Source: DATATV01 sp036268615
Lineage (GTDB): Bacteria > Actinomycetota > Actinomycetes > Mycobacteriales > Pseudonocardiaceae
Assembly: GCA_036268615.1 (NCBI GenBank)
Contig: DATATV010000005.1
Coordinates: 62,001 to 126,000 of the forward strand
DNA length: 64,000 nucleotides
Direction: 5' to 3'
A program made the position numbers and the translations under genes. Under the pieces are notes generated by a model. It had not been told where the DNA came from and searched no databases. It saw nothing but the letters and a program-made list of their open reading frames with translations. Of this stretch, positions 7,837-16,871 are shown in pieces; the stretch's first letter is position 1, and each line of letters begins with the position of its first letter.

Positions 7837-10088
7837 GCGGACTGCCTCCTCGCCTCGTTGAGCGTCTGCCAGACCCGCAACGGGGTGGTCGGCATGTCGA
7901 TGTGTCGAACGCCGAGGTGGGCCAGGGCGTCGACCACCGCGTTCTGCACGGCCGGCGTCGAGCCGATCGTGGCCGCTTCGCCGATTCCCTTGACCCCCAA
8001 CGGATTGCGCGTTGTCGGGGTCTCCATCTCGACCAGCTCGAAGTCGGGCAGCTCGGTCGCGGTGATGAACGAGTAGTCGGCGAGCGTCGCGGTGGTCGGA
8101 TTGCCGTCCTCGTCGTAGTTCATCACCTCCAACAGTGCCTGCGCACTGCCCTGGGCGAGGCCGCCGTGTCGCTGGCCGCGGAAGGTGAGCGGGTTGATCA
8201 CCGGGCCGGCGTCGTCCAGCGCGATGATCCGGCGCAGCTTCACCTTGCCGGTCTCGGTGTCCACCTCGACCACGGCCAGGTGCGCGCCGAACGGGAAGGT
8301 CGGACCGACCTTGCTGAACCACACGTCGGCGGCGAGGTCGACCTCGCCGGCGTGCTCGCTGACCTGCGCCCAGCTGATCGCGCCGGCCGAGGGCGCACCG
8401 CGCACCTGCCAGACGCCGTCCTCGATGTTGAGTTCCACGTCCTCGGGAGCCGCCTCGACCAGGTCGGCGACGAGCTCCTTGGCCTTCGCGATGACCTCCT
8501 CGGCCGCCTGCCGGATGGCCGAACCGCCGAACTGCAGCGAGCGGGAGCCGAACGTGCCGACCGCCTTGGGTACCTCGTCGGTGTCGCCGTGCCGGATGGT
8601 GATCTTGTCCATCGGCACGCCGAGCTGGTCGGCGAGCATCATCTTGAACGTCGTGCCAAGGCCCTGGCCGTGCGGGGAACTGCCGGTGAACGCGGTGACC
8701 GAGCCGTCCCGGTTGATCACCACCTTGCCGCTCTCGCCGCCCGCATCGCCGCCGGTGATCTCCACATAGCTGGCCACGCCGAGCCCGAGCGCGACCACGT
8801 CACCGGCTGCGCGCCTGCGCGCCTGCTCGGCCCGCAACTCCTGGTAGCCGGCCGACTCCAGCAGCAGGTCCAGCGCCTTGGCGTACTCGCCGGTGTCGTA
8901 GTTGGCGCCGCTGGCGGTGGCGAACGGGAACTCCTCGGGCCGGATGAAGTTGGCCCGCCGCACGTCCGCGGGGTCCATCCCGATCTCGATGGCGAACACG
9001 TCCATCGCCCGCTCGATCGCGGCGGTCGCCTCCGGCCGGCCGGCGCCGCGGTAGGCGGCGATCGGCGTCGTGTTGGTGACCACGCACGTGCTGGCCGCCT
9101 CGACCACCGGAATGTGGTAGACGCCCGAGGACATCAGCTCGGTCAGCGTGGGCAGGAAGCTGGCCCGCGGGTAGGCGCCGGAGTCCTGGACGATCTCCAG
9201 CCGGAAGGCGAGCACCGTGCCGTCCCGCCGGCCACCGATCGTGAACGTCTGGCGCTGGGCGCGACCGTGGGTCATCGAGGTCAGGTTCTCGCTGCGGGTC
9301 TCGGTCCAGGTCACCGAGCGGCCGAGCGTGCGGGTCACCCAGCCCAGCACGACCGCCTCCGGATCGGCCCCGATCTTCGCGCCGAAACCGCCGCCGACGT
9401 CCGGCGCGATCACCCGCACCGACGTGGGTTCGAGGCCGAGCGCGCCGGCCACCGTGGCCCGGGCGATCTGGGCGTTCTGGGTGGACAGCCACAGTGTCAG
9501 CCGGCCGTCCTCGGCCACCGCCGCCGCACCGCTGCGCACCTCCAGCGGGGCCGGTGCGACACGCTGGTTGACGATCGTGCGGGTGATCACGACCTCGCAA
9601 TCGGCGAACGTCGACTCGGCGAACTCCGCGCCATGGGTCTGCACCACGTTGCTGCCGCTGTCCGGGAACAGCAGGGTGTTGTCGGCGAGGGCGTTCTCGA
9701 AGCCGATCACCGCGTCCAGCGGGTCGTAGTCGATGTCGACGAGTTCGGCGGCGTCGGCCAACTGGTAGCGCTGCTCGGTGATCACCACGGCGACCGGCTC
9801 GCCGACGTAGCGGACCACGTCCCTGGCCAGGAACGGCTCGGCCGTCGGGCTCTCGGCGGGGGTGATGTCGAGGTCGGCGGCGGTGTAGACGGCCAGCACG
9901 CCGGGCGCCTCGCGGGCGGCGGACACGTCCAGCGCGGAGATCCGGGCGTGCGCGACCGGACTGCGCAGGAACATCACGTGCCCGGCGCCGATCAGGTCGG
10001 GTTCACGCAGGTCATCCACGTAGTGGCCGCCGAGGGTGATCAGGTTCTGATCCTCGGTGCGGACCACCTGGGTGCCCATCACGCTCAT
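7833..10088 (-). CDS. Molybdopterin-binding catalytic subunit, form II CO-dehydrogenase-like (CoxL)
   Basis: A 751-residue large subunit. The ATG at 10088 follows GGAGG by 5 nt. The active-site loop reads AAYRGAGRPEATAAIERAMD, the form II signature (AYRGAGR), not AYRCSFR of form I; this makes true CO oxidation unproven. Other family motifs are visible: DVGGGFGAKIG near residue 240, GSSPHGQGLGTTFKMM near 470, and GVKGIGEAATIGSTPAVQNA near 710. It is first of a coupled L-S-M operon; no CoxD/E/F-type maturation genes lie nearby. It is probably cytosolic. The true substrate may be an aldehyde, N-heterocycle or CO. Confidence 0.92.
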   Translation of the reverse strand: MSVMGTQVVRTEDQNLITLGGHYVDDLREPDLIGAGHVMFLRSPVAHARISALDVSAAREAPGVLAVYTAADLDITPAESPTAEPFLARDVVRYVGEPVAVVITEQRYQLADAAELVDIDYDPLDAVIGFENALADNTLLFPDSGSNVVQTHGAEFAESTFADCEVVITRTIVNQRVAPAPLEVRSGAAAVAEDGRLTLWLSTQNAQIARATVAGALGLEPTSVRVIAPDVGGGFGAKIGADPEAVVLGWVTRTLGRSVTWTETRSENLTSMTHGRAQRQTFTIGGRRDGTVLAFRLEIVQDSGAYPRASFLPTLTELMSSGVYHIPVVEAASTCVVTNTTPIAAYRGAGRPEATAAIERAMDVFAIEIGMDPADVRRANFIRPEEFPFATASGANYDTGEYAKALDLLLESAGYQELRAEQARRRAAGDVVALGLGVASYVEITGGDAGGESGKVVINRDGSVTAFTGSSPHGQGLGTTFKMMLADQLGVPMDKITIRHGDTDEVPKAVGTFGSRSLQFGGSAIRQAAEEVIAKAKELVADLVEAAPEDVELNIEDGVWQVRGAPSAGAISWAQVSEHAGEVDLAADVWFSKVGPTFPFGAHLAVVEVDTETGKVKLRRIIALDDAGPVINPLTFRGQRHGGLAQGSAQALLEVMNYDEDGNPTTATLADYSFITATELPDFELVEMETPTTRNPLGVKGIGEAATIGSTPAVQNAVVDALAHLGVRHIDMPTTPLRVWQTLNEARRQSA

Positions 10089-10205
10089 ACCGGCCTCCAC
10101 CACCATCACGACGACCCGAACGACTGATCCTATTCGACCCTACGTCGGGTCCGGCCCGCCGCCATAGCCCGCGTCGTTGCTCGGGCCTGTCCTGATCGCT
10201 TTCTG

Positions 10206-10218
10206 GTCCACTGTGGAC
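10206..10218. promoter_or_regulatory. Palindrome upstream of the CoxL-like operon
   Basis: GTCCAC-T-GTGGAC, perfect 6-bp arms, lies about 120 bp upstream of the L-S-M operon start. Similar words occur inside coding sequence elsewhere in the window, so specificity is uncertain. Confidence 0.3.
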
Positions 10219-10228
10219 GGACAACGGT

Positions 10229-10261
10229 ACGCGGGGTCCGGCCGGCTGCCGGACCCCGCGT
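10229..10261 (-). terminator. Terminator of the secreted protease gene
   Basis: A perfect 13-bp stem (10229-10241 with 10249-10261) with a 7-nt loop lies 27 bp beyond the protease stop codon on the minus strand. Confidence 0.85.
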
Positions 10262-10287
10262 CGGATCAGTATCGGATCACCGTCGGT

Positions 10288-13200
10288 TCAGTACTTGAAC
10301 TCCTGAACCTGCACGTTGTCCCCGGAGAACGTCCACCCGGTGCGGGTGGCCGGGTCCAGTTCGATCCGATGCTGGTTGTAGATGTCGTACTCGATGCTGT
10401 TCAGGCCGGTGGCGAAGCCGAGGCCGGTCACCGTCGACACCGTCTTGCCGGTGGTCAGGTCGATCACCGCGATCTCGCCGGTGGCGTTGTTGTTGGTGAT
10501 CCGGCCGTTGACGTTGCCGAACTGCGCGATGCCCTGCGGCGCGTTGAAGGCGACCAACCCCAGGTTGTGCACCGGGTCGATGGCCAGGCCCACCGGTGCC
10601 TCCTGGCGGACCGCGATCGCCGTGCCACCGGCCAGCGTGTCGCCGTCGACCGGGAGCAGGTTGGTGGTGCCGACGATGTTCACGCTGAACGACCGGTAGG
10701 ACATCTGGTAGAGCTGGTTGTTGCCCGAGTCGTCACCGATCTGGATGGCACAACCGTCGCTGGATGCGGACGGGGTGACCGTGCCGGTGTCCAGGTCGAC
10801 CGACGCCACCGATGCGATCCCGCCGGCGAAGCAGATCAGGCTGGAGCTGATCCGGGACAGGTACACCGTGCCGGTGGCCGTGTTGATGTCGATCAGCCCG
10901 TAGGTGCTCGGGCTGACGCCCGGCGCGTCGGCCACGATCGGTGTGCCGAGGGTGCCGGTGGTCAGGTCGACGGTCAGCACCATGTCGGTGTTGTCCGACG
11001 TGCGCCGGGCCAGGATCGCCGCCCGGTGCCGCGTCGGATCGACCCGGCCACCCAGCACGGTGTACTGGTCGGCCGCGCTGACGCTGTTCACCTCGGTGTT
11101 CGTCGAGGTGTTGTAGGTCTCCAACGACCAGCCGGTCGCCGTCCAGTGCAGCAGCAACGCCCGCTTCGCCGTGCCGTCCGTGCCGAGCACCTCGTAACCC
11201 GAGGTCGGGGACGGGTCGGCGGTCAGCGTCGCGCCATAGGTGCCGGTGCTCGGCTGGTAGCCGCGCACCGACTCGCTGCCGTCCGGGTCGCGGACGGCCA
11301 CCAGCGACACCCCGCTGCCCTGCACGCCGAGGCTCGCCACGTAACCGCCGTCCGGCGCGAGCCCGCCGTCGAAGGCCAGCAGCGAGGTCGGCGACGCCTG
11401 GCCGAGGATCTTGCCCGACCGGTCGGTGGCGAACACCCGCACGTTGTATTCCACCGAGTCGGTCAGGCCCAGCGTCACCGCGTTCAGCGCCGCCGTGCCC
11501 GACGTGCCCGACAGTCGCTGGTAGGCGGTCGCGCCGGAGTCCACGCCGTCGTTGTCCCTGGTGGTGCCGTTGGCGTTGGTGACCGTGTTGAGCGCGTTGT
11601 AGATGGTCGGCGCAGGCGCGGACACCTCAACCGCCGCGCCGGCCGCGCCGGGCACCCCGTGCACGTCGTAACGCAGCGAGAAACCAGGCGTCGCCCGGTT
11701 GATCTCCAGCACGTGCCCGAACTGGGCGTTGCCCTTCGTGGCCAGCGTCGGTGCGATCGGCCGGGCGGCCGCGGTCGAGCCGGTGACCCGGATCGACGCG
11801 AACTCGCCGTAGACCGGCCCGGCGAAGGACGACGAGGTCGAGTCCTGCACCAGGCCGATGCCGTAGATGCCGCCGCCGCCGTCGAAGGCACTGGCCGGAA
11901 CCGTGACGGTGCCGGTGGTTCCGGTCAGCGCCACCGTGTACGCGGCGGTGAAGACCGGTGCCAGCGCCGGGTTCCAGTGCCCGACCGTGGACACCACGAG
12001 TTCCGGCGCGTTGACCGACTTGACCCCGGTCAGGTCGTAGTGCACCGACACCGACCGGCCCGCGGCCACCGTCGCGGGAGCGACCGGGGCCGGTGCCTCG
12101 GCGAACGTCCCGTCGGTCGCCGAGAAGGTCAGCGGCTGCTGCGCCGAGGCGACGACGCGACCGCCTTCCTTGACCTGGAAGGTGACCTGGACGGTGCGGT
12201 TGGCGGTGGACACCACCGGCAGCCCGGCCGCCTGCAACAGCTGGGTCGGCGTGAGCCGCACGTCCGGCACGGCCGAGGTGAACTGTTTCCTGCCCACCAC
12301 CAACACGTACTGCGGTGTGGCACCGGTGGGCAGGCCGGTCACGTCCGCGCCGATGGTCACCGGCCCGACCAGGCCCTCACCGGTGCCCGACGGCCCGGCC
12401 AGGTCGATCAGCGACGGGTCGGTCGCCTCGACGTAGTTGCCGCCAAGGTTGCCGACGGTGACCCGGTGGGCGACCGACAGCCGGGCGATCTTCGGCGTGG
12501 GCTGCTTGCGGGCGACGGCAGACCCGAGCACCGCGTTCACCGCGGCGGTCACGTCCACCTGGTTGCCGACCTGGAGCGGCTGGTCGATCTGCGGCGGGGT
12601 GGCCACCGGTCGACCGGTCTGCTCCAGCAGGGTGCGTACCTGGTCGGGGTTCATCGACCTGCCGGCCAGCCGGGCCGCCTGCAGCGCGACCGCCGCGGCC
12701 GCGGCCACCTCCGGCGCGGACGCCGAGGTGCCGCCGTTGAGCACCGGGAGGACATCCTCGGCGGTGCCGCCCTGCGGGTGTTCGAACGCGGCGATGCCGT
12801 CGCTGGGCGCGGACACGTCGATCCGGCTGCCGAAGCCGGAGGAGAAGTCGCCGCCGCCGTCGGTGCGGGTGGCCGCGAAGGTGCCGTTGGTCGACGCGGC
12901 GCCGCCGTTCTGCGGCGGCACCGCGAGGGTGTCGTCCAGGGTGGTGCCGCCGACCGCGATGGCCCCGCTGTCCAGCACCTCGCTCGGGGTGGTCGAGTAC
13001 TGGTCGTCATCGATGGTGGTGGTGGCCCCGGGATCACGGGTGACGTCGGTCGGCGTGCTGCCGCCGTCCGGCCCGACCGCGGCCGGGGTGTAGAGCCGGG
13101 TGCCGTCGTTGGCCGAGATGGACACGACGATGTGGTACTCCTGCACGATGGCCGCGATCACCGCCTGGGTGACCGGGTCGTCCTCCAGGTAGCGGCCGGG

Positions 13201-14451
13201 GAAGCCGATCGTGTCGGTGCCGTAGCCGAGGCTCGCGGTGATCACGTTCGGCCGCGGGTTCTGCCGTGCGGCGGCCAGCAGCGCGACCGCGATCTGGTCG
13301 AAGGTCGGCTGCTGTGGGACGACCAGCCGGTACTGCGCGCCCGGCGCGATGCCCAGCAGGTCCGTGGCGCCGCTGCCCACCGCGCCGGCCCGCTGCTGGT
13401 CGTGCGGCAGCGGTGCCATCACGCCGAAGTCGAGCATGACCTCGCCCAGCCACGGGTCCTGCTGCTCGGTGCTGCCGGTCGGGTCGAGCGTGCCGGCGGA
13501 ACTGGCCGTGTAGGTCGGGATCAGCGGCAGGGACGGCAGGTCGAGGTAGCGCTGGCCGTTCTTGACGATCGTCGTCGGGCCCTCGGACTGTACGTAGGCG
13601 TCGCCGGCGTCGGCCATGCCCTGGTCGGTGAGGTCACCGATGGAGACGTTGGTGATCACCTCGCCGGTTCCGGGCAACTGGCCGTAGCCGTTGCGCAGTT
13701 CGCTGTAGGCGCCCATCGCGTCCACGCCACCGGCGTTGAGGAACGTCGACAGGGACGAGGTCAGCCCGTAGTTGTCGGGCAGTGTCGGGCTGCTCGGCGG
13801 ACTGGGCTGATGCTGCGGGATGGCCGCGGCCCAGGCCGGCAGCGCCGTCGGCGTAGTGTCCATTGTGGACACTGTCTGGTCCGGTTCGGCGTACAGCACA
13901 CCGGGTGTCGCGCTGAGCGCCTTGGCGGCGGCGGTCGGGTCGCCGCCGCGCAGGTGGATCACGACGATCTTGGACAGGTCGGGCGCGGTGCTGCCCAGTC
14001 GGCTGCGTTCGCCGGCGGTGAGCGCCTGCGTCTGGTCGGCCGGGAGCTGGCCGAACAGCGGGGTCACCGAGTCGGCCGCCACCGAGCTGAACGCCGAGTT
14101 GACCGCGAGATTCGTGGTCAGCGCGGACCGCGCGCCGCCGGCCAGCGGAGCGCCGGTGACCGAGGTGGCGTCCGACAGGATCGCCAGCACGTCCTCGGGC
14201 TGCGCCTTCGCGGTGTTCGCGGTGGCCGGCTTGCCGGTGGGCGGAGCGGTGGCGGTGGTCGGTGGGGTGGCGAGCTTCCAGTTGCCGCCCAGCGCCGAGG
14301 TGCCGGTGAACACCGAGGTCGGCGGGGGAACGGGCGTCGGGTTGGTCGCCGCGGTGGCCGCGGTGCCGGTGGCGACGATGGTCGCGGCGATCAGGGCGGT
14401 GGACACGGCGAGCAGTGCGCCGCGCCGGGCAGCCGGTCGATGGCCGAGCAT
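10288..14451 (-). CDS. Large secreted serine peptidase of S8/S53 (subtilisin/sedolisin) clan
   Basis: A 1387-residue exported protein. A signal peptide spans about residues 1-35 (basic start, LLAVSTALIAATIVATGTAATA). A propeptide-like region follows, then the peptidase domain (about 235-640) with VITNVSIGDLTDQG, GIAPGAQYRLVV, VVSISANDGTR and the nucleophile motif GGTSASAPEVAAAAA. No HGTHVAG histidine motif is seen; instead GEVMLDFGVMAP supplies a Glu-x3-Asp pair as in sedolisins, and SAND puts Asp where subtilisins have the oxyanion Asn. The remaining 700 residues are beta-rich with Asp/Gly repeats (DPDGSESVRGY, TGTVYLSRISS) that may be a propeller. ATG follows AGAGG by 5 nt. Divergent from a LuxR/TrmB regulator. 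Confidence 0.8.
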   Translation of the reverse strand: MLGHRPAARRGALLAVSTALIAATIVATGTAATAATNPTPVPPPTSVFTGTSALGGNWKLATPPTTATAPPTGKPATANTAKAQPEDVLAILSDATSVTGAPLAGGARSALTTNLAVNSAFSSVAADSVTPLFGQLPADQTQALTAGERSRLGSTAPDLSKIVVIHLRGGDPTAAAKALSATPGVLYAEPDQTVSTMDTTPTALPAWAAAIPQHQPSPPSSPTLPDNYGLTSSLSTFLNAGGVDAMGAYSELRNGYGQLPGTGEVITNVSIGDLTDQGMADAGDAYVQSEGPTTIVKNGQRYLDLPSLPLIPTYTASSAGTLDPTGSTEQQDPWLGEVMLDFGVMAPLPHDQQRAGAVGSGATDLLGIAPGAQYRLVVPQQPTFDQIAVALLAAARQNPRPNVITASLGYGTDTIGFPGRYLEDDPVTQAVIAAIVQEYHIVVSISANDGTRLYTPAAVGPDGGSTPTDVTRDPGATTTIDDDQYSTTPSEVLDSGAIAVGGTTLDDTLAVPPQNGGAASTNGTFAATRTDGGGDFSSGFGSRIDVSAPSDGIAAFEHPQGGTAEDVLPVLNGGTSASAPEVAAAAAVALQAARLAGRSMNPDQVRTLLEQTGRPVATPPQIDQPLQVGNQVDVTAAVNAVLGSAVARKQPTPKIARLSVAHRVTVGNLGGNYVEATDPSLIDLAGPSGTGEGLVGPVTIGADVTGLPTGATPQYVLVVGRKQFTSAVPDVRLTPTQLLQAAGLPVVSTANRTVQVTFQVKEGGRVVASAQQPLTFSATDGTFAEAPAPVAPATVAAGRSVSVHYDLTGVKSVNAPELVVSTVGHWNPALAPVFTAAYTVALTGTTGTVTVPASAFDGGGGIYGIGLVQDSTSSSFAGPVYGEFASIRVTGSTAAARPIAPTLATKGNAQFGHVLEINRATPGFSLRYDVHGVPGAAGAAVEVSAPAPTIYNALNTVTNANGTTRDNDGVDSGATAYQRLSGTSGTAALNAVTLGLTDSVEYNVRVFATDRSGKILGQASPTSLLAFDGGLAPDGGYVASLGVQGSGVSLVAVRDPDGSESVRGYQPSTGTYGATLTADPSPTSGYEVLGTDGTAKRALLLHWTATGWSLETYNTSTNTEVNSVSAADQYTVLGGRVDPTRHRAAILARRTSDNTDMVLTVDLTTGTLGTPIVADAPGVSPSTYGLIDINTATGTVYLSRISSSLICFAGGIASVASVDLDTGTVTPSASSDGCAIQIGDDSGNNQLYQMSYRSFSVNIVGTTNLLPVDGDTLAGGTAIAVRQEAPVGLAIDPVHNLGLVAFNAPQGIAQFGNVNGRITNNNATGEIAVIDLTTGKTVSTVTGLGFATGLNSIEYDIYNQHRIELDPATRTGWTFSGDNVQVQEFKY

Positions 14452-14571
14452 TTAGCCTCTTTCTCGGAGCAGAGGGGGAGCGGGAACGCGGTCCTGGCGG
14501 CGGCATCGATGCCGGTGCGGAACTTCCCGTCAACTTCCCAGTCGACCGCTGGTTGACGCAAGATAGCCATC

Positions 14572-15594
14572 ATGACCAATAGTCGCCAGCTGGCGGAATC
14601 CCGCCACGAGCCCGACGAGCTGGACGCCCTCGGCATGGCGCCGGCGGACGCGCGCACATATCTGGCGTTGATCGCCCATCCGCGGGCGACCGCGGCGGAA
14701 CTGGCCGAGCAGTGCGGGCTCTCCCCACAGCGGGTCGGCCGCGCGCTGGCCCGGCTGACCGCCGACGGCGTGGCCGGCCGGGTGCCCGGTCGGCCACCGC
14801 GCTACCTGGCCACTTCGCCGGACGTGGCGCTCGGCGCGCTCCTGGCACGCAAGGAGAATGAGCTGCGCGGGGCGCGGGCCCGGATGCACGAGCTGATGGA
14901 CGTCTTCCGCGAGACTTCCCGGTTCACCCACCCCGCCGAACTGGTCGAGGTGCTGACCGGGCAGGACAACATCAACAACCGGGTGGTGCACCTGCACAAC
15001 GTTGCCCGGCAACAGATCCGTGGCTTCGACCGGCCGCCCTACCTGAGCCGGCCGGGCAGCAACATCGGCCGGGAGACGACCCGACTGGCCGAGGGCATCG
15101 TCTACCGGGTGATCTACGACCGCGAGGCGATCGCGCTACCGGGACGGTTGCAGCAGGACATCCTGGCCAGTGGCGAGCAGGGCGAGCGGGCCCGGGTGCG
15201 CCCGGAGCTGCCGATGAAGCTGCTGCTGGCCGACGAGCGGCTGGCGATCATCCCGATCAGCCCGTCCCGGCATGTGGTCGACGCGGCCTACGTGCTGCAC
15301 CCCTCGGCACTGCTGGACGCGCTGGTCACCCTGTTCGAACTGGAGTGGGACCGCGCGGTCCCGCTGGCGAAGGCGATCGGTGGGGCGGTCGACGAACCGG
15401 CGGCCGAGCCGGACGAGGAGCGCGCCACCCTGTTGACCCTGTTGGCCGCCGGTCAGACGGACGCCGGCATCGGCCGGGCGCTGGGCTGGAGCCCACGCAC
15501 GACGCAACGCCGGGTCCGTGACCTGATGGCCGAACTCAACGCCACCACCCGGTTCCAGGCCGGATTGGCGGCCAAGGACCGGGGGTGGCTGTGA
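14572..15594 (+). CDS. Two-HTH transcriptional regulator (TrmB-like N-terminus, LuxR-type C-terminus)
   Basis: A 340-residue cytosolic DNA-binding protein. Residues about 18-75 form a TrmB-like winged helix (MAPADARTYLALIAHPRATAAELAEQCGLSPQRVGRALARL in pieces). The middle, about 110-245, is a putative sensory region with no clear pocket motif. The last 60 residues hold a LuxR-type helix-turn-helix (LAAGQTDAGIGRALGWSP...TTQRRVRDLMAELN). It diverges from the big protease across about 120 bp, so control of the protease is likely. Its C-terminus converges with the YaaH-like gene 10 bp away. Confidence 0.82.
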   Translation: MTNSRQLAESRHEPDELDALGMAPADARTYLALIAHPRATAAELAEQCGLSPQRVGRALARLTADGVAGRVPGRPPRYLATSPDVALGALLARKENELRGARARMHELMDVFRETSRFTHPAELVEVLTGQDNINNRVVHLHNVARQQIRGFDRPPYLSRPGSNIGRETTRLAEGIVYRVIYDREAIALPGRLQQDILASGEQGERARVRPELPMKLLLADERLAIIPISPSRHVVDAAYVLHPSALLDALVTLFELEWDRAVPLAKAIGGAVDEPAAEPDEERATLLTLLAAGQTDAGIGRALGWSPRTTQRRVRDLMAELNATTRFQAGLAAKDRGWL

Positions 15595-15604
15595 CGCCGC
15601 GGAC

Positions 15605-16237
15605 TCAGCCGCCGGGGAGCTTGTAGCCCAACGAGAGGTTCAGCGTGGTGGCGAAGGTGAGGTACATCAGCCAGAGACCGACCAGGACGTGGAACAGGCC
15701 GAGGACGCGTTCGGCCGGGTTGCTCACCACGACCAGTTCGTCGCCGGTGCCGGTCGTGCGCGCGCCCAGTTGGAACGTCGCGGCGAACTCGGCGACGTAG
15801 ACGGCGGTCAGGCCGGCGAACAGCAGCCCGACGGGCCAGGCGCCCGCGGAGAAGAAGACGGTCGTGCCGAGGGCCGAGATGATGGTGAACGGGATGGTCA
15901 TCAGGCCGGTCGGCTTGCTGTCGTTGCCCTGGTAACGGTTCCAGCCCAGCGCGAACCAGTGGATGCCGTACGCGGAGAAGGCCAGCGCGGCGGTGTAGAG
16001 CACCGGGTCCTTGAGTGACCCGAACAGGGTCAGCGCGAGGAACAGGTACACGCCCGTGACGAACTGGCAGAACCCGGGCATCCAGATTCCCCAGATGCCG
16101 CTGGCGCGGTCGACCGACCTGCTGCGGACCGGGAAGCCGAACAGCTCCTGCGGTCCGTAGATCAGATAGCCCGTGCCGAGGCCGAAGAATCCCAACACGA
16201 CCGGCGCGAAGGCGGTCGTGGCAAAGGTGACGCTCAC
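15605..16237 (-). CDS. Six-TM membrane protein, GPR1/FUN34/YaaH-like
   Basis: A 210-residue very hydrophobic protein with six predicted helices starting at FAPVVLGFFGLGTGYLIYG. The pattern (six short helices, early Pro/Gly motif, GIWGIWMPGFCQFVTGVYLF, then FSAYGIHWFALGW) resembles the acetate/succinate uptake family GPR1/FUN34/YaaH, although the canonical NPAPLGL motif is not present, so the assignment is moderate. The GTG at 16237 follows GGAG by 5 nt. It appears to be a single-gene unit facing the regulator gene. Confidence 0.6.
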   Translation of the reverse strand: MSVTFATTAFAPVVLGFFGLGTGYLIYGPQELFGFPVRSRSVDRASGIWGIWMPGFCQFVTGVYLFLALTLFGSLKDPVLYTAALAFSAYGIHWFALGWNRYQGNDSKPTGLMTIPFTIISALGTTVFFSAGAWPVGLLFAGLTAVYVAEFAATFQLGARTTGTGDELVVVSNPAERVLGLFHVLVGLWLMYLTFATTLNLSLGYKLPGG

Positions 16238-16379
16238 CGATGCTCCTTCTTGAGAAGATCAATGTGTGAGGCCTGGAGCGTACCTACTTGTGATCGTCAT
16301 GTCACAACACGCATCCGGGTCATTGTGGACAAATCGCGGGGGTCCCGACAGGACGGACGCACTGATCGATCATGCGCGA

Positions 16380-16844
16380 GCAGGACAAGTCGGACTCGGC
16401 CGTGTCGGGTGGACGGACGGCGTTCGGCGGCGGTGCTCAGCCGGCCCAACGGGGTCATGTTCGTCAGGAACGACAGCACTTCCGGCGGGTTCGACTCGCG
16501 CAGTATGCCGGTGGCGCCGGGGGACACCGAGTTGACGGTGATCCCGCGGGCGCCGAGTCGTAGGTGCCCTCTTCCGGTTCGGCCACGGTCCCGCCGCCGA
16601 CCACTCCCGCGTTCAGCACCGCGATGTCCAGTCCGCCAAGGCTTTGCTCGGCCTGCTCGAAGAGCGAGCGCACCTCGGGCAGCGAACCGAGGTCGGCGCG
16701 TAGCGCGATGGCCCTGCCACCGGCGGCTGCCACCACCGACGAGACCTTGCCCTCCTGTGCCAAGCGCTGCACGACCGCGCGGCCGATACCCAGCGAACCG
16801 CCTGTCACCACAGCTTTCCGACCGGTCAGAGCGCCCATTGTCAC
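16380..16844 (-). pseudogene. Short-chain dehydrogenase/reductase pseudogene
   Basis: The 5' part (frame ending 16464) encodes a normal Rossmann start, KAVVTGGSLGIGRAVVQRL, then RADLGS and LDIAVLNAGVVGGG. The frame then degenerates, and at about 16557 a different frame resumes the SDR C-terminal half with LGARGITVNSVSPGATGI and NMTPLGRLSTAAE. The segment between, which should carry the catalytic YxxxK, is gone, and a block after the first helix (EGKVSSVV) also looks deleted. At least one frameshift and one to two deletions are needed. It is unlikely to make a functional enzyme. Confidence 0.75.
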
Positions 16845-16871
16845 CCCTCCTCGGTGGTCCCGGGGCCGAGC

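Noticed and set aside
10177..14556. A plus-strand frame of about 1459 codons across the protease gene
   Set aside because: It is a high-GC shadow: Arg/Gly/Val/Asp-rich without domains, while the opposite strand encodes a full secreted peptidase.
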